64,000 nucleotides of DNA, taken from NCBI GenBank assembly GCA_903887775.1, contig CAISRB010000016.1, forward strand, positions 62,001-126,000, read 5' to 3'. Below the pieces are notes generated by a model. The model was not told the DNA's origin. It worked only from the letters and a program-made list of their open reading frames with translations, and did no database searches. Positions 1-7,392 of this stretch are shown here, piece after piece (the first letter of the stretch is position 1; each line of letters begins with the position of its first letter). The position numbers and the translations under genes were made by a program. The stretch comes from an uncultured Bacteroidales bacterium. Its GTDB lineage: Bacteria > Bacteroidota > Bacteroidia > Bacteroidales > FEN-979.

Positions 1-309
1 AAGAGCAAAATATTCCAGCCTGGGTACGGTAACCAGGATATTTTTTGTGTTGTTCACGACCCCTGCCATCGAATCGTTGTAAAGCATCGTATTGTCGATG
101 GTTTTGTCGTCCCAGTAGCCTTTTTTATGTATCTGCATATGGCCCGTATGTGATTCGATAGCAACCTGGATGAGATTGTCGAAGAGTCCCATTTGCAGCG
201 AACGCACCATCAGCGCCAGGAATACTGCGAGGAAGATCGAAGCGGCCGTGAGCAGGGTCCTCCGCTTGTTCCTCCATATGTTGCGCCATGCGAGCCTGAG
301 ATCACCCAT
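1..309 (-). CDS. ABC transporter permease, FtsX/MacB type (partial, N-terminus)
   Basis: The first 103 residues are present; the rest lies beyond the left edge. Translation from the ATG at 309 gives a short basic cytoplasmic start (MGDLRLAWRNIWRNKRR), a first membrane helix at about residues 18-38, and the start of a periplasmic domain. That basic 'WRNIWRNKRR' start followed by a helix is typical of FtsX/MacB permeases, which use ATP hydrolysis by a partner protein to move lipoproteins, peptides or drugs across the envelope. It starts one base after the stop of the LolA-like gene (311), so the two are surely one transcript under the TetR regulator. Family identity is inferred from the N-terminus only. 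Confidence 0.8.
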   Translation of the reverse strand, partial: MGDLRLAWRNIWRNKRRTLLTAASIFLAVFLALMVRSLQMGLFDNLIQVAIESHTGHMQIHKKGYWDDKTIDNTMLYNDSMAGVVNNTKNILVTVPRLEYFAL

Positions 310-310
310 G

Positions 311-1060
311 TTATTTAATTTTTTTCATGTTCTGCTGGGAGAAGAAACTCTCATCGATGCCGGTATTGAACTTCATCTCATCAATATGCATTACAGTCTT
401 CTGGCCTTTCTTGTTCACCGGAATCATTTCCAGTCGGGTAGGGATTTCGCGGTCTCCCATCCGCCGTATATCATAATTATTTGAAACATTCACGAGTTTA
501 TTATCCTCGTCGTAATACTCGGCCATCCAGACATCATAACCGCTTACGGTCACCCACATGATCACCTTGCCCCAAACCACCGGGGCATCGGGAAGGGGAG
601 TGAGTTCGATCTTGTAACAGTCCATATCCCTGACCTTCTCACGGTCCAACAGCTTATGTGTATAATCCACCACGATCGACGACTGCTTCACAAGGTCGTC
701 GTTGGTAAAGTCGGAGCCCATCCACGATTGCAACATCATCGAAGGAGGGATCTTAATGGTTTTATCTATTGCAGGCACCCAGTTCCACATCTCGGTCTTT
801 ATCTTGAGAAATACCTGTCCCTTGTCCCTGGCAGGTGTGGTGATCAGCACAAGAGAATATTCCCTGGACTTCGACCAGGTCTTCATGGTGACAGTCCTTG
901 TCCAGTCGGGCCGTATCACAGTCATGGTCATGATCCCCTGGCTGGAAAGCCCGCGGTTCTTGTCGTCGGCCTTCCGGATGATCTCTTTTGCGCTCAGGCC
1001 CTGGGCGAAAGTGAGCTGCATTGAAGCCAGCATCAGAATTGTTAAAACCAGTTTTTTCAT
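311..1060 (-). CDS. Outer membrane lipoprotein-sorting protein (LolA-like)
   Basis: 249 residues with a signal peptide (about residues 1-19, ending TFAQG). The mature protein has the pattern of the LolA-like outer-membrane lipoprotein-sorting family: an early 'ADDKNRGLSSQGIMTM' segment, then repeated beta strands with a 'KIPPSMMLQSWMGSDFTNDD' stretch. LolA-like proteins form an open beta-barrel that binds acyl chains in the periplasm. Here it lies between a TetR regulator and an ABC permease, an arrangement seen for envelope lipid or lipoprotein export modules. The substrate cannot be told from sequence. Start ATG at 1060 fits the signal peptide. Confidence 0.82.
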   Translation of the reverse strand: MKKLVLTILMLASMQLTFAQGLSAKEIIRKADDKNRGLSSQGIMTMTVIRPDWTRTVTMKTWSKSREYSLVLITTPARDKGQVFLKIKTEMWNWVPAIDKTIKIPPSMMLQSWMGSDFTNDDLVKQSSIVVDYTHKLLDREKVRDMDCYKIELTPLPDAPVVWGKVIMWVTVSGYDVWMAEYYDEDNKLVNVSNNYDIRRMGDREIPTRLEMIPVNKKGQKTVMHIDEMKFNTGIDESFFSQQNMKKIK

Positions 1061-1086
1061 TTTTTTATTTGACTGCGGATGAGATT

Positions 1087-1659
1087 TTAGTATAATCCAA
1101 TGATTCGTTGTTTTATCTTATCAAGAGGGTATTTCACGGGATCGGCTATAAATTCATAGATAACGCCGCTGGTAAGGGTGCCCAGGAATGACACTTCAAG
1201 GGCCGGTTCCTTATAACCCTGCTTTGCAAAATACCGTTCAAGCATTACCATGGGCTGATCGGCAACAGAGATGATCTCTTTTTCAAGGATCTGCAATACG
1301 GCAGGCTGACTGAAAATAGCCATATACATTTTCCATAGCATAAGGTTGGACCTGAGGTGTTCAAAAAGCTTGTCCATGTATTTCAGCAGGGTAGTCCTGT
1401 CCAGTTCTTCTACATGATCAGGGTTGAAGAGCCCCATCATCTCCTCCATAACCTCTCTGAAAATGGTCTTAAGTAATTCCTCCTTGCTGCTGAAATAGTT
1501 ATACATCAGCCCTTTTGAGATCCCTGCATGTTTTGCGAGGTCGCTGATCGACACTGAATGATACCCGGAAGTTGCAAAACATTCGATTGCGGCGTATAGA
1601 ATCTGCCTGCGCTTGCTCTCACGGATCTCTTCAAACTGTTCACTTGTTCTCGGGCACAT
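1087..1659 (-). CDS. TetR/AcrR family transcriptional regulator
   Basis: 190 residues. The N-terminal helix-turn-helix (about residues 15-62: 'ATSGYHSVSISDLAKHAGIS' then 'KGLMYNYFSSKEELL') is diagnostic of TetR/AcrR repressors. The C-terminal two thirds would be the all-helical ligand pocket and dimer interface. It is the first gene of a three-gene minus-strand unit (regulator, LolA-like protein, ABC permease), spaced 26 bp from the second. It probably represses this export operon until a lipophilic ligand binds. A near-palindrome directly upstream of its ATG is a plausible self-operator. Confidence 0.9.
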   Translation of the reverse strand: MCPRTSEQFEEIRESKRRQILYAAIECFATSGYHSVSISDLAKHAGISKGLMYNYFSSKEELLKTIFREVMEEMMGLFNPDHVEELDRTTLLKYMDKLFEHLRSNLMLWKMYMAIFSQPAVLQILEKEIISVADQPMVMLERYFAKQGYKEPALEVSFLGTLTSGVIYEFIADPVKYPLDKIKQRIIGLY

Positions 1660-1669
1660 ATTTAATGAC

Positions 1670-1683
1670 TGAACGGTCGGTCA
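1670..1683. promoter_or_regulatory. Candidate TetR operator
   Basis: The 14-mer TGAACGGTCGGTCA matches its own reverse complement at 10 of 14 positions and contains the GACCGnnCGGTC-like core common to TetR operators. It begins 11 bp upstream of the regulator's ATG. The role is inferred from position and symmetry. Confidence 0.45.
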
Positions 1684-1769
1684 AAGATAAAACAAATATA
1701 ATTCACCGAAAACAAATTTCAAATAATTCTTTAAATTCTTGGTAGTTTTACAACAAAAATAAGCATTTG

Positions 1770-2234
1770 ATGAAAGCATTCTTTCCTGTATTTTTTCTGT
1801 TGCTGTGTTCATTTTATTGTTCAGCACAGATGTTCGAAATTCCAAAAAGCGACACGGCCGAAGAAAAAATATGGAAACTCGAGGAGGCCTATTTCACAAA
1901 CCTCTATAAGGCCGATTACAAGGGTGTTTTATCTCTTGTGGATGAGCAATTCCTTGGCTGGCCAGGCACACAATTAAGGCCGATCGACAAGAACGAGAGC
2001 GCAGTTTTTATGAAGAAACTCATGCACGGGCCTTCAAACTGCAGTATTAAGATTGACCGCCAGGGGATACGTTTGCTGGGGGATGTTGCATTAACCCAGT
2101 ATGTCATAAAAGTCGAATGCCCCGACGATGCCGGTGGGGTAAAAAAAGTCTCATCGCGTATAACGCATACCTGGATAAAATTGGGTTCCTGCTGGAAACT
2201 TCTCGGCGGCATGAGTTACGACATCCATCCTTAA
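1770..2234 (+). CDS. Secreted NTF2/SnoaL-like (DUF4440-type) protein
   Basis: 154 residues from the ATG at 1770; a TTG three bases earlier is in frame, but ATG is preferred. A signal peptide covers about residues 1-19 (ends YCSAQ). The mature part has the NTF2-like pattern: a helix with 'AEEKIWKLEEAYFTNLYKAD', then 'LVDEQFLGWPG' and a closing strand 'ITHTWIKLGSCWKLLGGMSY'. Such domains are small cone-shaped ligand or enzyme folds, and no catalytic residues can be assigned. It is divergent from the TetR operon and stands alone. A function beyond the fold is not predictable. Confidence 0.7.
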   Translation: MKAFFPVFFLLLCSFYCSAQMFEIPKSDTAEEKIWKLEEAYFTNLYKADYKGVLSLVDEQFLGWPGTQLRPIDKNESAVFMKKLMHGPSNCSIKIDRQGIRLLGDVALTQYVIKVECPDDAGGVKKVSSRITHTWIKLGSCWKLLGGMSYDIHP

Positions 2235-2275
2235 GAGGCGATATCAAACCACCCTTCAGCCAATTTCAGGAGTGA

Positions 2276-2854
2276 TCAGTAATTATCCTCCCTTACCTGC
2301 ATGTATGCTTTCGGATGCAAACAAGCCGGGCAGTTTTCAAGGGCTTTTGCAGATTCATACACGTAGCCGCAGTTAAGGCATTTCCACCAAACCTTGCCGT
2401 CTTTCATAAACACCTTGTCTTCTGAAACGTTTTGCAGGAGTTTCAGGTACCGGCGTTCATGCTCTGCTTCAACTTTTGATATCATTTGAAAAGCGACTGC
2501 GACCTCCATGAACCCTTCCTCTTTTGCAACTTCTGCAAAGTTAGGGTACAGATCTGACCACTCTTCGTGTTCCCCTTCGGCTGCGGCTTTCAGGTTTTCT
2601 TTTGTGGTCCCGATGATCCCTGCCGGGTAAGATGCCGTAATTTCGGTAATCCCGCCTTCGAGGAATTTGAAGAAGCGTTTTGCGTGCTCTTTTTCCTGGT
2701 TTGATGTTTCCATGAAAATGGCAGCGATCTGCTCGTAGCCTTCTTTTTTTGCGACGCTGGCAAAGAACTCATAGCGGTTCCTGGCCTGTGACTCTCCTGC
2801 AAATGATTTCAGCAGGTTCTGTTCTGTTTTTGTGCCTTTTAATGATGTTGACAT
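2276..2854 (-). CDS. Rubrerythrin
   Basis: 192 residues. The ferritin-like di-iron domain shows the expected carboxylate and histidine motifs (FAGESQARNRYEF, NQEKEHAKRFF, EEWSDLYPNF, KVEAEHERRY). The C-terminal part is a rubredoxin-like Fe(Cys)4 knuckle (CLNCGYVYE ... CPAC). Rubrerythrin reduces hydrogen peroxide with electrons passed from rubredoxin or NAD(P)H and is a marker of oxidative-stress defence in anaerobes. It starts only 7 bp downstream of the mosaic remnant and may be co-transcribed with it. Length and all metal ligands look normal. Confidence 0.97.
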   Translation of the reverse strand: MSTSLKGTKTEQNLLKSFAGESQARNRYEFFASVAKKEGYEQIAAIFMETSNQEKEHAKRFFKFLEGGITEITASYPAGIIGTTKENLKAAAEGEHEEWSDLYPNFAEVAKEEGFMEVAVAFQMISKVEAEHERRYLKLLQNVSEDKVFMKDGKVWWKCLNCGYVYESAKALENCPACLHPKAYMQVREDNY

Positions 2855-2861
2855 GGTATGT

Positions 2862-3470
2862 TTATTTGTTCATTCTGTTTAATTCTTCATAAAGGTCATT
2901 CAGGTTGAATTTAAGGTTTTCAAGGGTTCCGTGCCAGCGGGGATAGTAGGAGAGCCCGATGATATCGAATTTCACGCCCCGGGCAATCATATTGTCGAGC
3001 CAGAAAACAGCCTCCTCATTTTGTCCGCCCAGGGCAAGATGCAGCATCACCGGTAGTTTCGGATCAACCGCCTCGACGCCCTCTATGCCTTTTTCCAGGC
3101 TGCATACGGCGTATTGCCGGCCTGCGGTATCAGTGAGAAAAACAAGTTCTCTGCCGTCGGCAGCCTTAAGTTTCCCTTCACCGGTCATATAAATCCGGAT
3201 CGAATCCCCGGCAGATGCAATCTCGTGCATACTGCTGTCGGTAACTGCTATTCTCAGCATTGTATGGGCTTCCCCATCGGCCAGAAGGGTAGTACTGTAT
3301 GCGGTAAGCATGATCGAGGCAGGTCTGACCTGGCTGACGGGTTTCCCGTCAGCCGTATGTTTGCCCGAAATAACAAATGTTGTACAGGCAGATGTTTTAT
3401 CTGCGAACAATAAAAAAACCAAGAAAACAGATATAATGATCAGTTTCTTGTCACCGGATTTTGAAATCAT
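2862..3470 (-). pseudogene. Mosaic ORF: C45-type Ntn-hydrolase start, GH2-like middle, GH53-like end
   Basis: An open 202-codon frame assembled from three recognisable pieces. Residues 1-45 hold a signal peptide ending at Cys29 followed by 'CTTFVISGKHTADGKP', the mature N-terminus of C45/acyltransferase-type Ntn hydrolases. Residues about 46-130 (RPASIMLTAYSTTLLADGEA onward) resemble the C-terminal domain of GH2 beta-galactosidases. Residues about 138-202 (HLALGGQNEEAVFW, FDIIGLSYYPRWHGTLENLK) match the middle of GH53 endo-galactanases and stop before the catalytic end. None of the three enzymes is complete, so catalysis is unlikely. An upstream in-frame ATG (3545) overlaps the preceding lipoprotein gene; 3470 gives a clean signal peptide. 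Whether the remnant is expressed is unknown. Confidence 0.6.
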
Positions 3471-3516
3471 AACAGAATCATCCTTAAGCGTGGTTGTTTC
3501 AACAGGAGCTGACTGC

Positions 3517-4107
3517 TTATAGTTTGTAATTGACCTGCACTCCACCGATAGTCCCGCTTACATCACCTCCTGTACCGCTTGAGTTAATGTTAATAGTAAG
3601 GTTGAAGTTGATGGTTTGGTCAAAACCCGTGCTGGTTACCCTGACACCGCCTCCGATCTGCATGCTGGAAGCTGTCCCAAACATGACACCCCCCGGCAGA
3701 AGTGTAAATGTCCCGGTAAGCGAAATATAAGGAGCCCCGTTCATTGTGTATGTCTGATCATTTGATTTAAACGTATACGCGTTTATCGTTTCGGTCAACC
3801 CGAGCAACATGGTACCGTAAAGCACGGCGCTCGTATGGTCGTCGAGAGTCATTGAACCCGTAATGCTTCCCAATACATGGATGTTGCCCCCTTCCGGGCT
3901 TTGAACGGTATTGTCGACGGTCATGTTGATTGGAATCGTCGAATTAAGGTCTTTTTTATGAGTGTTCCATGTCATCCCGGCAGTGAATATAGCGCTGACG
4001 ATATCTTTGTTGTCGAGACCGGTAGTTGAAGATGATGATGTGTCCTTCTTGCATGACGTCACAGAGATCAATGCAATTGCGCAAAATAATACGAGTAACT
4101 TTTTCAT
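3517..4107 (-). CDS. Hypothetical lipoprotein
   Basis: 196 residues with a clear lipoprotein signal (MKKLLVLFCAIALISVTSC, Cys19). The mature protein begins with a serine/threonine linker and continues as alternating beta strands rich in Gly, Thr and Asn, ending VSGTIGGVQVNYKL, as in a small beta-sandwich or barrel on the cell surface. I recognise no family. It is upstream of the mosaic remnant on the same strand (46-bp gap) and follows the bilin-reductase-like gene after a 117-bp gap. Confidence 0.6.
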   Translation of the reverse strand: MKKLLVLFCAIALISVTSCKKDTSSSSTTGLDNKDIVSAIFTAGMTWNTHKKDLNSTIPINMTVDNTVQSPEGGNIHVLGSITGSMTLDDHTSAVLYGTMLLGLTETINAYTFKSNDQTYTMNGAPYISLTGTFTLLPGGVMFGTASSMQIGGGVRVTSTGFDQTINFNLTININSSGTGGDVSGTIGGVQVNYKL

Positions 4108-4224
4108 TTTCTTTTTGTCAGTGATTATAGTGCTGACACCGCACTTGTTATTTTATAGAGATCTTTTTATTATATTTTCCGCAAACAAAAAGTTTCATAA
4201 ATCATCGAAAAATGTATCTATTGG

Positions 4225-5136
4225 CTATTTTCTCAGACTCCCGACCAGCTCAGCAGTAATTTCCTTTAATCCCAGCTCTTTTGCTTTTAACTCTGCCTTT
4301 TCTTTAATCGCAGATCTTACAAAGCGGGGAGCTTCCTGCAAATATTGTGTTGCTTCAGGGGTCCATCTCAATTCAGCCGGCTCAATCACTGATCCTTTTG
4401 CTTCGATGGGGCCGGGGGACCCGCTAATTCCCACATCAACTAAAGCAGGTTCACCTCCAAAAGCGGCCTGTTCAATTACATTTACCATCGCCGCTCCGAA
4501 ATTTCTCAGATAGATATCAAGCCCTGAATCATTGGCATGCAGGACCTGTTTATAGTGCAAAAGGCTTTCAACAGCCTGATCTGTTAAGACGGCCTCATTC
4601 AAATTACAGGCAGGTTTGTAAAACTTATCGCGCCAGTACCTTAAATACCCGCCCAGGGCATCAATGATTTTCTGTGGATCGCAGGCTTTGTATTGGCAAA
4701 CGATCAGATTGGGAGAAGTGATCTCATGTAACCATTTCTGGCCTGACCCTAAATTCTCAAATTTCAGGGATTCCTGCTGATATAAACCGGAAACCAACTG
4801 ATTTACTTTTTCCTTGTTGCATATTGGAATGATATCCAGTACGAAAATTGTTTTATCGGGGATCTGGCCGCCCAGCTGGAAGGTCAGAATAGGAATCCCA
4901 TACCCGGGTTTTGAGTAAATATTAAGAACGATGCCATACATTTTGCTCCTGATGGTATATTGTTCCAGGACAATCCGGCTTAATTTCTCTGCTTCAAATA
5001 GCCTGAATATTGTTTCTGTTACCTGGTCCCCTTGTGTTTTATGAGCCGAATATTCCACGAATTCATGTTGCGGGATAATTTCCGCGAGTTCTTGGAATAT
5101 CAGTTCCCATGCTTTGTTGATAAATTCTGACTTCAT
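4225..5136 (-). CDS. Bilin-reductase (FDBR)-like protein with C-terminal PCP_red domain
   Basis: 303 residues. The C-terminus (residues 258-303, W-T-P-E-A ... APRFVRSAIKEKA ... ITAELV) matches the PCP_red domain found at the end of light-independent protochlorophyllide reductase subunit B and in some other redox proteins. Residues 1-235 resemble ferredoxin-dependent bilin reductases: 'IPILTFQLGG' then 'IFVLDIIP' (Asp101 in the place of the family's catalytic Asp), and the late 'HYKQVLHANDSGLDIYLRNF' with 'EQAAFGG'. FDBRs reduce biliverdin-type tetrapyrroles using ferredoxin. No haem oxygenase, phytochrome or photosynthesis gene is visible nearby. Only 11 bp separate it from the upstream substrate-binding lipoprotein, suggesting one operon. 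The FDBR assignment is pattern-based; PCP_red is firmer. Confidence 0.6.
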   Translation of the reverse strand: MKSEFINKAWELIFQELAEIIPQHEFVEYSAHKTQGDQVTETIFRLFEAEKLSRIVLEQYTIRSKMYGIVLNIYSKPGYGIPILTFQLGGQIPDKTIFVLDIIPICNKEKVNQLVSGLYQQESLKFENLGSGQKWLHEITSPNLIVCQYKACDPQKIIDALGGYLRYWRDKFYKPACNLNEAVLTDQAVESLLHYKQVLHANDSGLDIYLRNFGAAMVNVIEQAAFGGEPALVDVGISGSPGPIEAKGSVIEPAELRWTPEATQYLQEAPRFVRSAIKEKAELKAKELGLKEITAELVGSLRK

Positions 5137-5147
5137 CTGTTAATAAT

Positions 5148-6401
5148 CTATTTCCTGATCAGTCTGGATAAAACTCCTGTCGCTGAATTGTATTGTGCTG
5201 ATATCTGCCAGATATATCCGGCGGGGGTTTGACGTACGGCCCAGAAATCATAATTCCCGTATGCCCGGTCACCGTTTACATCAAGGGTGGTATTCCCGGA
5301 AGCGCCGAAGTAATTTGACGATTCATCGACGAATGCAAGTTTAAGTGTTGCAATATCAGTTTGAGTGCCGGCAGCAAGGTAAGTTTTTACGCCCACCCAT
5401 ACTGCATCATATGCTGTCAGGGCATATACTTCGGGGCTTCTGCCGATGCTTGATTGTATCCTTTCGGTCAGCGGCTGCCATTTGTCTATCGCGGTTTCGT
5501 CCAGACCAAAACTAGGGCAGGGGAGGGCATGGGAAAAAGCAAACCGGCAGGCAGCGGTATCCGCGATCAAGGAAGCATTATGGGCGAAGGCTGAACTGCC
5601 ATACCAGGCCACGTTACTCAGATGCGTGTAAGCCCATGCCGAATGAAGTATGCTGGTGCCTTCACCAAGAGCACATAAATAAACAGCTATATGCTCAGAG
5701 TTGTATGTGGTCATCAGGTTATTCACATACGAGTCGGCCATTGCAAGTACGCTTGCAAAATCAGTTGTGTTGGGGCTGAATTTCACCGCGGATGATATTA
5801 CGCCTCCTTTAGCATAAAAATCTTTCGTTGTAGCTCCCAGCAGGTCGTTTCCCCATACATCGTCGCGGATAATGGGAACGATCGCCCTGATACTGTCGGC
5901 TATCAGCATGGCCGTCATTGCATGCCCCTGAATGACATCGCTTGATACAAAGCGAAAAATATTGTCGCCGGGAATGGCCAGGGAGACCGCTACACTCGAA
6001 GGGCTTACAATAAGGATCCCATGTGTGTCGGCAAAAGGCTTGATAGCCGCAACTTCAGCGCTGCTGTATGGACCGACGAAAAGACGGATGCCTTGCCCAT
6101 AGAGCAGTTTCAGCTGTTTCAGCGCTTCGGCTGTATCAGTCTTTGTGTCGGCCATCGTGATCTGAACTCTCGCATTCCGGTTGATTGAACTGAGCCAGGC
6201 ATTGATATCCTGCTGGGCAAATTGAACGGCCGCCTGTGAACTCTGGCCTGTGGAAGCCCCTGACCCGGTAATTGAAAGTAATGCGCCTATCCGGAGATTC
6301 GCCTGGGATGAAGGTTTATCATGACAATCATTGTGTTTGTGGCAAGATGTGAAAAAAAATACCATTGACGCGAACAGAAGGGCGAATTTTACTTTTCTCA
6401 T
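5148..6401 (-). CDS. Branched-chain amino-acid-type ABC transporter substrate-binding lipoprotein
   Basis: 417 residues from the ATG at 6401, which gives a lipobox signal peptide ending at Cys20 (FFFTSC). An upstream in-frame start at 6440 lacks a signal and is not preferred. The mature protein has the type 1 periplasmic-binding fold of the LivJ family: 'LRIGALLSITGSGASTGQSS', 'GIRLFVGPYSSAEVAAIKPF', 'ILIVSPSSVAVSLA', 'YALTAYDAVWVG'. These proteins capture small polar ligands for an ABC importer or act as sensory receptors. No permease or ATPase gene is adjacent; the next gene on the transcript is the bilin-reductase-like protein, so a sensory or cofactor-related ligand is possible. Confidence 0.85.
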   Translation of the reverse strand: MRKVKFALLFASMVFFFTSCHKHNDCHDKPSSQANLRIGALLSITGSGASTGQSSQAAVQFAQQDINAWLSSINRNARVQITMADTKTDTAEALKQLKLLYGQGIRLFVGPYSSAEVAAIKPFADTHGILIVSPSSVAVSLAIPGDNIFRFVSSDVIQGHAMTAMLIADSIRAIVPIIRDDVWGNDLLGATTKDFYAKGGVISSAVKFSPNTTDFASVLAMADSYVNNLMTTYNSEHIAVYLCALGEGTSILHSAWAYTHLSNVAWYGSSAFAHNASLIADTAACRFAFSHALPCPSFGLDETAIDKWQPLTERIQSSIGRSPEVYALTAYDAVWVGVKTYLAAGTQTDIATLKLAFVDESSNYFGASGNTTLDVNGDRAYGNYDFWAVRQTPAGYIWQISAQYNSATGVLSRLIRK

Positions 6402-6470
6402 GGTGTTGTTTTTTAGTTCAGGTATGAAACCTATTTGCAATTTAAAGATGTTAAAGCCGTAATGACATAA

Positions 6471-7382
6471 TCAATGGTTTTCGGGCAAAGTTATCTTTTT
6501 GTACTGGTTGTGGATCAGTAAGATCATCACCCCGAAAAGCACTGCTGTCACAATCAGGATAGTGTTAAGAAGCCCTTCCGAGCCAAACGAAAGTTTTATA
6601 AGGATCGTTGAGATGATAAAGCCCGAATTCCTGATCACTTTATTGAACTTGTCGGTATGTGAAAATGAAAGTAACAGCAACAAGACATCCGTAAGGATTA
6701 GTATTGTGAAGAAATCATTGAAAAATATTGTATTGATATCTTTGAATGAGTCAACCATGCGGGTAATTGAAATGAAACTTTGATGGATCCACCTGCCCAG
6801 ACCGAATACAGCAAGGATCAGGAAAATTGGTATAAGGCACATCGCAATAATGTTTTTCATTCGGATGAATTTCAGGATCTCATCTGACAAAGGGCTGGTG
6901 TTATGCTGCTCTTCATCCTTCCTGTCGTTCAGCCTGTAAAAAATAAAAATCAGGAAAAATAACACCAGTGTTGCTATAAGATCATAGGTGAACTTCAGAT
7001 CAGAGTTTACCCTAAACCATTCCCTTGTGAATTCCAGGTTGGCCAGGTCTTTAAAAATCCCGCGGATTAAGATCAGTGTAATGATTTCATATTGTTTCCC
7101 GATATAGATTGTGGTTGACTTCGGAAGGTAAAATACCAGGAGGTATACCTCGTATATCAGTATGAACGAGAAAGGGGTATAGATTGCAGCTATGGGGTTT
7201 GTAAATAATGTTGAGTATTCGTTAACATGCAGAAGGTTGAGGTTTACAAGTACAACGAGCAGGAGGTGAAGGATGAAACTGATGATGGCGACGGAAATAA
7301 TGATTCCTTCGCTTTTTTTCCTGACCTCCTCGGAAAGAAGTTTCGAATAAAAGAATTGAACTGTTTTTTTGTTTTTTGTCAT
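6471..7382 (-). CDS. Polytopic membrane protein of unknown function
   Basis: 303 residues from the ATG at 7382, preceded by GAGAGG; an in-frame ATG at 7406 would overlap the preceding gene by 14 bp. About seven hydrophobic helices are visible (for example IIISVAIISFILHLLLVVLV, LIATLVLFFLIFIFYRL, MCLIPIFLILAVFGLG, ILTDVLLLLLSF, LIVTAVLFGVMILLI), with a charged loop 'NDRKDEEQHNTSPLSDEI' between the middle helices. I do not recognise the family. It follows the ADP-ribosylglycohydrolase gene on the same strand with a 10-bp gap and may be co-transcribed. Confidence 0.65.
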   Translation of the reverse strand: MTKNKKTVQFFYSKLLSEEVRKKSEGIIISVAIISFILHLLLVVLVNLNLLHVNEYSTLFTNPIAAIYTPFSFILIYEVYLLVFYLPKSTTIYIGKQYEIITLILIRGIFKDLANLEFTREWFRVNSDLKFTYDLIATLVLFFLIFIFYRLNDRKDEEQHNTSPLSDEILKFIRMKNIIAMCLIPIFLILAVFGLGRWIHQSFISITRMVDSFKDINTIFFNDFFTILILTDVLLLLLSFSHTDKFNKVIRNSGFIISTILIKLSFGSEGLLNTILIVTAVLFGVMILLIHNQYKKITLPENH

Positions 7383-7392
7383 GTCCAGCCTC

